NCBI GenBank assembly: GCA_030248135.1 | Contig: JASANC010005529.1 | Coordinates: 21,579-85,578, forward strand | Reading direction: 5' to 3' | DNA: 64,000 nucleotides | From: Theristus sp. LFF4_11 | Lineage: Eukaryota > Nematoda > Chromadorea > Monhysterida > Xyalidae | Part shown: positions 35,553 through 46,070 of the stretch, piece after piece | Layout of the letters: each line of letters opens with the position of its first letter | Position numbering within the stretch: the stretch's first letter is position 1 | Position numbers and translations under genes: made by a program | Notes under the pieces: model-generated | What the model saw: only the letters and a program-made list of their open reading frames with translations | Databases searched by the model: none | What the model was told of the DNA's origin: nothing

Positions 35553-38500
35553 TCATAGCTCCGTCTTTTTCGGTTCATCGTCCAAGTCGACGTCGCTGAG
35601 ATCGATGTCCTCCATTTCAGGTGGCTAAAAATTTATGATTTTCTAGTACCTTTTTCAACAAAGAAACCCGGTTCCGCAGCTGCGTGCACACATTCCCGAT
35701 GTTTCATGCAGATGTTCCACGAAAAAATGTCCATGGGAAAGCACATGAAACCTCGAAAAAGTGTGTAACCGCGATGTACATTTTTTCTCAAAACTGTCAG
35801 TTCTGTTTCGTTCAGAAGGAACTGGTCTCAGAGTGTACGCATCAGTCACGGGTTGTTGATCAGACATATGCTTGTCTTGAAAAATGACTCATCATCGACC
35901 AAGCACAACGATTACATCAAATCAAACTGCTGAAAGCTTCTACACCCGGCACATGCAACACATGAAGCTGCCGGTTGCAGTTCTTCTTGGAAAGCACTTT
36001 CGGTTGCCACACAAGCAGACAACCGCCAATATCAGTTCCACTTTGGCACATCTCCAATCTCTATATCAATTCCATGAACTCCAGTGGTGAAAAGTGTGGA
36101 GGATCTATTAAAAAAAACGCCAACCGAACTTTGGCACAACCATCGTGTGGCATTCCGAAATTACTGAAGAAGGGGTTGGGGGAGCTAAAACAATCCATAA
36201 ATTCAGAATCATACCGCTGCATCCTTTCCGTCCCACGCCGGTCGCTCGTTCACCGCAGGCAGTTCAGTGCCACGGAGCGCCTCTGTAGAGCCACGTCCAT
36301 AAGAAATCGCCTGCAGGAACTCGTGAATGCCCTCGTACGTGAATGGGCCTGCAGGCGGTTTTTGCGGTAAAAAAGTTGAAAGGGTTTAAAAAATTCAGCT
36401 TTCTTTTACAAAATTTTCAATGCCACACCAACGAACGAGTCAGATTCTGATGTTGAAAATGCTCTAATCATGAATTCTCAGGTGAAACACGGATACAGAA
36501 TAGCATCATTCTCGTGGTGGAGGTTTTTTTTGAAAACACGATTTTTTAACTTTAACTGAAAATACAAAAACTGAACCTTTTAGAATGGAGAATTTCGCTT
36601 TGCGCGCGTTGACCAGTGCCATTGCCTGAAAAAAATGCGTATGGACAATCACAAAACGTGAATTGAAATCCTTGAAAACGTGTGTTGTTCCGAGGGGATC
36701 AGATTAGAGGGACGTTTTCTCGTCAATCTCTTTGAGAGAATCAGAAATTTCACAAAGTCGAAATCTTCATTTCCACTCAAGTTTGCGATGTGACAATTCA
36801 AGATTTGACAAAATCGTACCGGATATCCGAAGCCTCCAATGCCAAGCGCTTCTTCCAATTCCGAGTACGCACCCGCTTCAGTCCACAGCCAACTAAAAAA
36901 ATACAAAGATGAATCAGAAAACGTCGTAGTAATTGCGGTAAATTGCAGGTAAAAAGAGGATACTATCCGCAATCAGTAAAAGTGATTTTTTCATAATTTT
37001 TTTCTGCATGAACAAATGCATTAAAAAACCGGTTCACATGACAACCAAACTACCGAACGCACCCCCACATGCCCTTCTTGAACTTCTCGCCGAGCTCTTT
37101 CAACAGTTTCAGATATTTATTGCGACATTTCGCCTGGCAATCGAGCAGCTGCGGCAGCACACTGACAACGCACAGCGGTTTGTCGCATTCCTTCTTCAGT
37201 GTTTCGGCTGAGGTTAACTGAAGAATTGAAAAAATGAGTGATTTCACGCTTTTGTCCTTTCTTTCATGATTTTCTGCCACACCATCCACAACAAAAGCAT
37301 GGGCTAATTCGTGTTGCTTTTCATTCGGCACACACTGATTGACGGCAACAATCAGTGGTCAGGCGCAGTGACGATACCCATCTCCTATTGTGGTCTCAGA
37401 TCGGAATCCGAATTCTCTGTCACGATGTTTATTGTCAGAAATGGAAGTGTATGCAATAGTCTTCATCACGGACCACACCACACATGAAATCAGATTGAAA
37501 CTCAATGTGGAACTAAAGCACCAGTCTTCAGACCAGTACTTCACCTCACTTTGTAGACTAGGAACTTACCCCACCTCGCAGACCAGAACTTCACATCACA
37601 ACCCTTCGAAGACTAGGACTTCAACTAATTTCAAAGTAGCATTTTACCTCACGTCTTCGACTAGGATTTTCCCTGATTCCAGGCTAGGGTGCCAATCTTA
37701 TAAACGTTCAATAGTCAGTTGAGCACCACTGAGCGCCTGAATAAACCTAAGAGACGAAATACATTTCAGTTTCCTCGAAGAGCACACCGCGATGAGTTCG
37801 TTTTTTCGCGAAATGAACACATGATTTTATTCAGGGCCTCGGTGGTGTAACACTACCAGACTACTAAAGCAGCATTCATGAAGCATTATTTCGTGACGCG
37901 CAGCTGTGTTAAAACATATAGCTACGCGATCACTAAAATACTGCTTCATGAATGCCCCTTAAGCGTTTCTGAACCTGGCCCTGTGACTCCCCCAGTCGCT
38001 TTATTTCAGCTTCAGACCTCAATAATCTCCGGTGGGGGCACATTCGCAGCGAGCTTGTCGATCGCCCAGGCCACAATGTCGCCCGACGTGCGTCCGCCGT
38101 CGTAATCGACCGCATCCGACTCCGATTTCTTGCCGGCCGGAAACATTTTGATCGTCGGAAAGCCTCGAATGCCGAACTTGTTCGCCGTCACCGTGTGAAC
38201 CGTGGCGTCCAGTGCAGCCACCTGGCGAAAGATTTCCAAGTTTTTGAATGTTGGCGAGTGGAAAACGGATTTACTGGTTGATTTTATTCGACACATTGTA
38301 AGTGTCAGACATATGCACAAGGAAAAGCCAGATTCCAAACCAGCAAAGCTGCGCACTGGTGCAAACGGACACTTATTGTGAGTCATGAAATTGTCCAGGA
38401 GCGGACTTACAATGTTGGTGGAAACGAAAAGCGGAACTCGGCTTGAGCTGCGGATTTTCCGAGATCATTGAGTGATTGGATTTCGAATTGGAAACGTTTT

Positions 38501-40768
38501 CAGCTGTCGTCAGTAAAAAGCATTCTCGACACAATTCACTGATTCCGCCGAAAGATGGTATGTGAATTTTGAATTACATCATGCGACAGCATTTTAATCG
38601 AAAAAAAAATCACCTAACCAACTTTCATTCCTCTCGATTCAAGCTCTTCAGCCGATCAATCATTCCATTTTGCACAGCAAACAATTACCAAGTACTGTCT
38701 TTTTCAGTTCTGCGACTCAACGCATTTGCAGAATGTAGACGCCGAAAGTAAATCAGTTCATTGCTTGATGCGGCAATTCAAAATGGATCTCCAGTGATTG
38801 CGGTCTCAGCCGTCGTATCTCAGGGACACGGGTGCCACTTCACCAATTTTGAATTGCCGCATCAAGCACCACCAACTGAGCCGCAGAACCAAAACAAAAC
38901 ACGACGATATATCAATTATCAATCAATGAAAACTTGATTGACAGCAACAAAAGCTCGCAATTCGCACCTTGACTTTTCCCTTCAGCTCGGTCGCGGCAGC
39001 GCGCCAATGCGGCTCCAGATTCTTGCAGTGTCCGCACCACGGCGCAAAGAACTCGACCAGCACCATGTCCTCCGTGTTCAGCACCTCCTCGTCGAAGTTG
39101 GCGTCCGTCAGCTCGACGACGTCCTCGGCGTTGCCCTGTGTTATTTGTGCAGTTTTCTGTTTTTTTTATATTTGAGAACCCAGTTGATGGGTTTTGTCTT
39201 GGTCGATTTTTTAGCGCCGTTCTATCTGTTCTATTAGAATAGAATCTAATCTTAGAACTACACACACACTGTACAGGCAACCAATCAGCGAGTGAATCAT
39301 TTTTCTAAACACTCGTTGTTGTTTTTTTGCTCTCAGACAAATGCCTCGATTTGTCATCTGCTGTGGATCCTGGAAAAATCGCACGCGTCGAAGAACGGAA
39401 AAACTCCGACCTTCGCGCATGATCAACAAAATTTCGCCGCGGATCTCTCAGACTCGTCATCTTTGTATCGTCATTGAGCAAAAAAAACGAGAAAACTTGA
39501 TAGACACTTTCCAATACACAATCAAACGCAGACATTTACAAACAATTCAAACATTCAAAACAATTGATTTCACAAATCAGCGTTCTTTTTTTAAAATCAC
39601 CAACTTTTGGCGGGTCCTTTTTGCCGCCGCCGCTTGATCCACCGCCTCCCGACGATTTGCCGCCGATTCTCTCCTGGACCATCTTCTTCAATTCGGCCAT
39701 TCCAGCATCAGCGAGGCCTTGCGCCGTTCGCGGACCTGAAGCGTGATAAAAAAATTCACTAAATTAAATTCTTTAAAAAGTTTAAAAATAAAAATTTACT
39801 CCACATCGTGCGGAATCATAGACCTCTCGCACCGAAAACACCGCACCTCGTCGTTACTATTATTGATTTTTACGAAACTCATGAGTGTTCGCCAGAAAAA
39901 AAACCGATTTCGAAGTGTGTCAAGGCCAACAAATCAACAGTCGAGTACAAACAAGCGGGCACAATAAAACACAATAAAGTCTTTGCAATTTAACAATCCA
40001 CACCGCCATACCGCCGTAATCGGATGGACTTTGTTTATTGGCGCCGAACACTTTCACCGTCGGGAAACCGCGCACGTTGTACGGAGCGCCGACCGACTGA
40101 TGCTGGGTCATATCGACGGCGCCAACTTTCACAATGCCCTGGCAAGAGAAATTGCGACGTTTCTCGCGAAAAAACGGATTTTTTCTTGCAACACTCGCTT
40201 GCTTTTCTTTCGTTTCAAAAAGAAAAACACCAAAAAACTCTGGTTTTTCACCTTCAACACTTTCGCTCCCTTTTCATATTCAGGCGCAAACGATTTGCAG
40301 TGGCCGCACCTGTGAAACGACGAAAACAACATAAACTAGTCAGTCAGATTGGAATCACAAACATTCGACAAGGCACCCGTTTGTCACTCTGACATCAGAC
40401 ACTAAAACTCTTGGTCATTCAGTTCGAATTATCAGTAGAACGAAAGTTTATATAATGCATCATTTGTCAGATCAGAGAAGAGAAAAACAGAAGAGCAAGA
40501 TTTGAAAAAATACTGGAAGAGCACAAGATCAGAACAAAACCGTTCCACCGGCACCAACCATGGCGCGTAGAACTCAACGATCCAAACGGCGTCGCTGTCG
40601 ATCACTTTCGACTGAAAATTCGAGGCGGTCAATTCGACGACGTCGGAGTTGGCGGCGTACATGCAGACCGCGAGCCTGGTACAAATGGCCGCTGGAATGG
40701 AAGAAGAAAAGGTGGAAGAAAGAATTCAATCCGAACAAAGATGCAATCCGAAGAGCACTTTTTATCAT
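35553..40768 (-). CDS. PDIA6: Protein disulfide isomerase A6 (P5-like), ER
   Basis: Twelve exons on the minus strand: 40768-40759, 40691-40559, 40309-40252, 40138-40012, 39735-39605, 39135-38968, 38221-38018, 37217-37063, 36892-36820, 36625-36577, 36348-36215, 35624-35553 (1314 nt, 437 residues; human 440). Oxidises, reduces and isomerises disulfides in the ER lumen. Two thioredoxin domains each carry the active site APWCGHCK, followed by cis-Pro regions [11 protein letters not shown] and [10 protein letters not shown]. Between them is a charged, Gly/Ser-rich linker. The third, redox-inactive b-type domain includes [14 protein letters not shown] and [12 protein letters not shown]. The tail is acidic ([12 protein letters not shown]) and ends KTEL, a KDEL-type retrieval signal. 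The first exon (MIK) and its 67-nt intron are the least certain; the ATG inside exon 2 (CMYAANSD) is an alternative. Introns hold MITEs. Confidence 0.93.
37530..37690. repeat. Degenerate short tandem repeat in PDIA6 intron
   Basis: Recurring phrases around AGACCAG(T/A)ACTTCAC and AGACTAGGACTTC with variable spacing of about 30-40 bp. Single related phrases appear near 31388 and 51158, so the unit is dispersed. Confidence 0.45.
37871..37965. mobile_element. Short hairpin MITE in PDIA6 intron
   Basis: CATTCATGAAGCATTATTTC (left) and the inverted GCTTCATGAATG (right) form a hairpin of about 33 bp per arm with a small loop. The termini resemble those of the larger palindrome at 57466-57643 (GCATTCAT / ATGAATGC). 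Confidence 0.5.
38697..38893. mobile_element. MITE family B copy in PDIA6 intron
   Basis: Left end TTTTCAGTTCTGCGACTCAA, right end GAGCCGCAGAACCAAAAC. Inner inverted pair GCTTGATGCGGCAATTCAAA and TTTGAATTGCCGCATCAAGC around TCTCAGGGACACGGGTG. Closest relative is 60660-60850. Confidence 0.65.
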
Positions 40769-42751
40769 AGCTGTTTTGGGGATAAATCCATCTGAGAGGT
40801 CGTTTCGGCTCATCTATATCCCCCAAGTCCCCAACCCCCAGTTCTGGAACAGCGTTGCTTCTTATGACTTCGTTTCATGAGAAAAACTTGCTTTGGCAAC
40901 GAAAACCCACCAACAAATGCAACAACAGTGCCCACTGTTCTTGATGGCGTCATTGTTCAGACAGCAGCAGTCGAGTCGACCCGGTAACTGGGGACGAAGA
41001 CTGGGAGGAAAGCAAACACAGCCAAAAAAACGATGACACGCGGCGATTTGGTGCGATTCACAAAAAAACAACGACTCCACTTTGTCGGTTTCGAAAACTG
41101 CAAGCAAAGAATAAATGGAGTAAGGAAGGACGGCTGGGAGGGATAAGACGGGGGGCGTACGGCACATTTATGAAGATGAAGATGGTATGTGCTTGATACA
41201 AACTTTATGTGAGGAAAAAATGCCAAAATGCGACCGCCATCCATCACCAATCAATTAGCATAGCATCACAATTGCAAACCAAAAAAAGTAAATTAAAAAC
41301 AAACAAAAAGTGTCGGAATTCAGCTGTTGTTGCTCTTTTTATGCGCAAAGACAGAAATCTAAATCAAAAAAAACACACGAAAACAGACGAAACGGAACGG
41401 ACAATTAAATGCGCGTGTAGCTCTCTCACGAAATTGTGAGCTCATCCAGACTTGTCGTTCGCTGATTGGTCAATTCGTGCTCTTTCGACCAATCATAAAC
41501 CAAAGTAGGTGGAGTTTTGTTTTGATGCACATCAAAACAGACTGCACTTGATAGCGTGCGGCCCGCCGCGGAGCGCAGCAGAAGCTAAGCTGCACAAAAA
41601 TAATTTTTATTGACTTTTCGTTTTCAAATGTTCAGTAGTTAGTTAGTGAAACTTACATCGAAACGAAGGTCAGAAACACTGCGGTTGCAGTTAGCAGTTT
41701 TACAAAATGCTACGGATATGCACAAAACAAAAATATTATTGATCGTTAGAGTAATAGACTGTGGCTGTCGGTGTCGGCGTTGTGGCTGAGCGATATTGCT
41801 TTTTTATGCCACAGACAGTGTAGTGTCACAAATTTTTTGACGTTAAAAAATAAAAAATAACAATAAAAAATTTTAGAGAAAATAGTGGAGGGAAAACTAG
41901 TTTGACGATCACGATTAATTAGACGGGCGCCCGACAGCTGCCAGAATTAGGATTAGCGCATGTCAAATTTGAAGTTTTCCAATGAGGGGAAATGCGGGGC
42001 GGTTCGTAATTGCGCACGTTGATTAAGAACTTCGATCTTAACACAACACAATTACTGAGAAAAAACAACTGCAAACACGACGCGATGCGACACGGCAGCG
42101 ACCAGCCAGAGGGCGCACTCAATGCCGTGCACAGTACTCATGCTGGACATTTTCATTCATGTTGAGACCAAAAAATATAGCTAAGCTACTTTTAATATTT
42201 GAAAGTGGAAAACAATCATTGGCTGAGTGAAATGTGTCAGAGTAGGTAGGTTTACTGTACTGTTTTTGTTCAACTGTCACCACGTGTGGTTTGGCTACTT
42301 TGACTTTCATATTGGCAAGATTTCTTTTATAACGGTTCGGAGAGAACTGGGTTGGACAAAAAACTAGGTTTTGGTTGGCGTTTTGACGCGATGGGGAATT
42401 GGGGGTTCACTCTTCTTTGCACACACACCTTTGGTACTCTTTTTTCACTTTTTGCCGTGAGACTTTTTTGTGACACTTGTTGCATGAAACGTTTCGTTTG
42501 CTGTTTCCTCAGCGAAAAGGGGCTGGGTGACTAAACGTTAGTCGGCGGAGCTTTGACTCCCTTTTTCCGTGCACACTTTTGGCGTCTGGTCGTTTCGTTG
42601 TTTGCGTGCCAAATGAACCGTGCAAGCAAAACAACTTTCATCGATTTTAGCATGTGCGACTTTTTTTTGTGATTCCTTTTGTCCAGTGTTTTCATGTTTT
42701 CATGTTGCTTCTTATTATTGATCCCTGCCAAAGCAAAGATAATAAAAAAGG
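40769..42751. other. Divergent region between PDIA6 and Ly6 gene 1
   Basis: Head-to-head upstream region of about 2 kb. Contains A-rich stretches and CCAATCA-type motifs around 41460-41500, but no supported exon on either strand. Promoters of both genes are expected here; none can be pinpointed. Confidence 0.35.
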
Positions 42752-43780
42752 ATGATTTTTCATTTGCTGACGTTTTATGCCGGATTACATTATACCATCT
42801 GTTTGCTGATTTCGCCAGGTAGGTTAAATAATACCAATAAAATGATTTATTGGCTTATACGCCAAAAGATGTCTGGGTTCGCAAAATTGTTTTTTTTTGC
42901 AGTTCAAGGACTTGAATGCTACGAGTGCCTGACTGCGGGGAGCGCGTGTGATCGCCAGGCCACCTGCGTCGCCGACGAAGGCGCGTTTTGCATGAAAACC
43001 GGAATTATTGCAGGTCTGCAAGATCTTGAATTGAAACTAGTTTCCATTTACGTCCACAACCGCATTGAGTCGCAGGTCTTAAAGAAAAGATTACAGTTTA
43101 TATTAGCTTTTTTTGGTTCCGGGACTTGTTTGCACCCGGGGACAGGAAAATGTTTCACCGAATTGAAAATCAGGTTACAGTAGACGCTTCGCCGTGTGCT
43201 GACGTTTCACTGGTTTGGTTCGCTTGTGGGGTTTTTCCCGAGGGCGTAAAACTTGTGCCTCCGCCGGTCTTCCTGAAACAATAATAAATACAATAGATGA
43301 GGTGCTATAAACCGGTACAAATAAAAATTTGAGGATGGATTTCATCTTCAATGTTTTTCTCAACAATTTAACGTCACAGCATTACCAAGAAAACCGTATT
43401 TTGTTCAGGAATTGTTCCACAGTCGAATTCTAAATTATAGGCAATCAGCTGATTGGTTGGTGATCACGTGATGCATGCGTATGTATACAAAAACACTGAT
43501 ATTTGTGCACTTTTTCTGTTTGCCCTTTCTCACGTGTTTTGCAGCCGGTGCCAATCGCTTCAGCTGGGGATGTTCGTCGAACGACACTGAGCCGTGGTAC
43601 CCCGGAGTTGAGGAAGCGACGTTGGCGGTCGGTTGCAGTGAAATCGCCGGATTCGTCACGTGCTATTGCGACTCGGACAAATGCAACGCCGCAATCGCCA
43701 CCACCAAGCCACTGACGCATATTGTGACAATTGGACTGCACATTGTGTTGATTTTGCGGCATTGGAGTGTTGCGTTCTAA
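42752..43780 (+). CDS. Ly6/three-finger GPI-type surface protein 1
   Basis: Exons 42752-42818, 42903-43013, 43545-43780 (414 nt, 137 residues). A hydrophobic signal peptide (LLTFYAGLHYTICLLIS) precedes a compact domain with ten cysteines in the Ly6 pattern: LECYEC, GSACDRQATC, GAFCMK, FSWGCSS, AVGCSE, VTCYCDSDKCN. The final CysCysAsn-type ending (CDSDKCN) is diagnostic of the fold. A hydrophobic C-terminus (HIVTIGLHIVLIL) suits GPI-anchor addition. Such proteins sit on the outer membrane face and commonly modulate channels or receptors; the partner here is unknown. Both introns are phase 1. Intron 2 holds fragments of MITE families A and B. Two AATAAA hexamers at 44297-44310 might terminate the transcript. 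Paralogous to the next gene. Confidence 0.85.
43420..43490. mobile_element. MITE family A fragment
   Basis: CAGTCGAATTCTAAATTATA then CAATCAGCTGATTGGTTGGT; only the left arm is retained. In intron 2 of Ly6 gene 1, about 55 bases before the exon 3 acceptor. Confidence 0.55.
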
Positions 43781-44804
43781 GTTGGTGTCACTGTCCGATT
43801 GTGTACACTTACATGCTCATGCGAACCTATTTTTTGTATTCTACATTTTTTTGTCATGATTATGGTAAAATCAAGTTGTGCAGAAAAGAAGCTTGCTTCG
43901 AAAAAGATACAATAATGGAACGGTAAGCAAGAAACACCCTGAAAGCAAAGCATGGTATTGCAGCAAAGCCCACAGAAAAACGTTTTTGGACCAGCTTTTT
44001 TCTTGAACACGCTCACTGCGTCAGGCTGCGGTAGAAGTTCAGTTTTTCCTGTGCTGGTAACAAAACTGCCTGTGCGACGCGTGTACCTGTTGTAGGAGCA
44101 AATTGTCAGGTCCACACAACGACCGTGCCAACGGCTTCCAATATTTCGACGCTAAACTACTCTCTTTTTTGACCAATCACTTTTCTTATTTACTCTTTTA
44201 TAGGGCTCTACTTTTCACACATTGGCCGATACGTGTTGCGTGTTTGTACAGTGTGACTTCCCATGTGTGCTCTCATCAATTCTTCATCGCCGTGACAATA
44301 AAATAATAAAAGTATTCGTCTTCTGTTGGCTAATGCCGCCTGATGCCTACCAATAAGGCGTCTGGGCGTATAAGGCGTGCAAGGCGTTCGGGCGATTCAA
44401 ACATTACGGCTCTCCCTGAAACGAAGGTCGCCAAAAACTTGTTTTCGGACGTGTCAGGTAGCAGAGATAGATGCTGTGCAACGGAAGATCAGAGAAACTC
44501 CACGAACAGTTTTCACCGTCACCAAACTAGATCGATGCTGGTGCTGCAGTATCCACAATTGCTGACTGGTCAGCGATGGCAGTGACGCCGACGCGCGTAG
44601 ATCAACCATTTTTTCATCACCTTGTAACCACACGCGCCTGTTTTTGTGTGCCATCTTTTGACAGTTGCACCATCGTTTTTGACAATTGCAGCATCTTTTG
44701 TTGTCATGACACAAATGAATGGAGAAAGCAATCAATGCAGAAAACTGAGTTTAGGTTTGGAGAAGTTAGTATGATGAAGAAACGAAACGACGAGCTTACC
44801 AGAA

Positions 44805-45799
44805 ATGCGAACTTTGGCTGCTGCTTGTTTCATGTCAATTGTCGTCGTTTCAATTGTTCGTAAGTAAACTTGTTTACCATTAACAAGAAAAAATCTACCG
44901 GAAATTGTGCATTATTCAAAAATAAATTTAGAAATTCCAGTAACCAAATAATATGAAAAACAAAAATTCATTTTAGAAGCGACCGTGAAATGTTATGAAT
45001 GCTACGATGCGGGCACCTCGTGTGAAAAGGGTGAATGCGAAGGGGTGGCGTGCATCAAAATTGGAGCATCGCTGAGTGCGTTTCGCAACCGTTTTTTCGA
45101 TTTTTTTTATTAAAAGTTTTGATTTTTTCGTCTCAAACTTTTTTGCTTCAAAAGTTCACTGTTCACAATTCCGGTTGACACGTGCCACATTGGTTTTACG
45201 TTTGTTTTCAACTAAAGTTGACTTTATTTGAAAATTGTAGAGAAACTCTTCAGAAGGTAACGAGGCGTATGGCTGGGGTTGCGAGTCAAACACGAGCGCC
45301 ACGATTGAATATGGATGCCATGTTAGTCGTACTTTTATTGTTCATCACATCTACGGAATGGCCGAGTTACAGTATGGCCGAATAAATAAGGCAGTCCTTG
45401 TAGTCTCCATCAAGGCGTGATTAGTCGCAGACTAGGAGTTGTCATTTGCAAGAATGCCAAGATATTTTCCAATCATCTATGCAATGGACAAAGAACAAAC
45501 AAAATAGCACGAAAAAATCAATTAAAAACAATACGATACACAATTGGTTTTCTGAAACTATTTTTTCTTTCATTCAAATTCCGCGCCCTTCTTACACTTT
45601 GAAACACTTTTGTTAATTAGTGGAAAATATTTATTTGTTTAATTTAATTTCTGTTCTTATTATTTAGGAAACAATGGGTATTACGATGTGCACGTGCAAG
45701 GACAAAGATTTCTGCAACCATGCAACATTAGTAAATCGAAATCCAGCATCTGCAATAATCGTGTGTTTTGTGATAATTTTCGTGTCGAGTTATCTTTGA
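44805..45799 (+). CDS. Ly6/three-finger GPI-type surface protein 2
   Basis: Exons 44805-44859, 44977-45075, 45254-45321, 45668-45799 (354 nt, 117 residues). Signal peptide MRTLAAACFMSIVVVSIV, then ten cysteines in the Ly6 order: VKCYECYDAG, SCEKGECEG, ACIK, GWGCES, IEYGC, TMCTCKDKDFCN. A hydrophobic tail (AIIVCFVIIFVSS) probably signals GPI attachment. The first two intron phases equal those of Ly6 gene 1 located 1 kb upstream, indicating tandem duplication. An extra phase-0 intron divides the C-terminal part here and is absent from gene 1. The ATG at 44805 is chosen because it begins the signal peptide. The ligand or role is not evident. Confidence 0.82.
45345..45605. repeat. Dispersed repeat family C, copy in intron 3 of Ly6 gene 2
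   Basis: Shares ACCGAATAAATAAGGCAGTC-like sequence, AGTCGCAGACTAGGAGT, and a tail resembling CTTTCATTCAAATT with 62270-62540. The phrase TCTACGGAATGGCCGAGT here equals the inverted right end of the other copy, so the family has terminal inverted repeats. Confidence 0.6.
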
Positions 45800-45836
45800 C
45801 CGAGTGTTTTGAAAATCACAATTTTAGGGCGCTTTA

Positions 45837-46070
45837 ATGTCATCAATCACTCTTTTAGTCTTCTTCGTGGTTACGGTGTCCCTTCACTCGGCAAATTCAG
45901 TTTCTATCTTTTTATATCCATTTGGATTTGGATTATTCTTGACCTCGGTCTCCGGTCTCGGTATTATTGAATTCGTCGGCTTTTGTGATAGAAAAGTTTC
46001 ACTTTATCACGAACGAATAGAAAAAACGCATCGCATATGTGAAGCAACCGACATAAAATGTAATATTTGA
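45837..46070 (+). CDS. Doubtful open frame with signal-like N-terminus
   Basis: A 77-residue frame begins MSSITLLVFFVVTVSLHSAN, which looks like a secretory signal peptide, 38 bases after the stop of Ly6 gene 2. The rest has a second hydrophobic run and ends ATDIKCNI. It could be the remnant or first exon of a third Ly6 gene, but no Ly6 exon was found downstream and no good donor is seen. Confidence 0.2.
   Translation: MSSITLLVFFVVTVSLHSANSVSIFLYPFGFGLFLTSVSGLGIIEFVGFCDRKVSLYHERIEKTHRICEATDIKCNI

Noticed and set aside
44343..44863. Several frames between the two Ly6 genes
   Set aside because: No domain or splice support; the only coding stretch there is the signal-peptide exon at 44805.
42903..45799. 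Snake-type three-finger toxin genes
   Set aside because: The cysteine pattern is shared with toxins, but the GPI-type tails and the ten-cysteine Ly6 pattern indicate endogenous cell-surface proteins.
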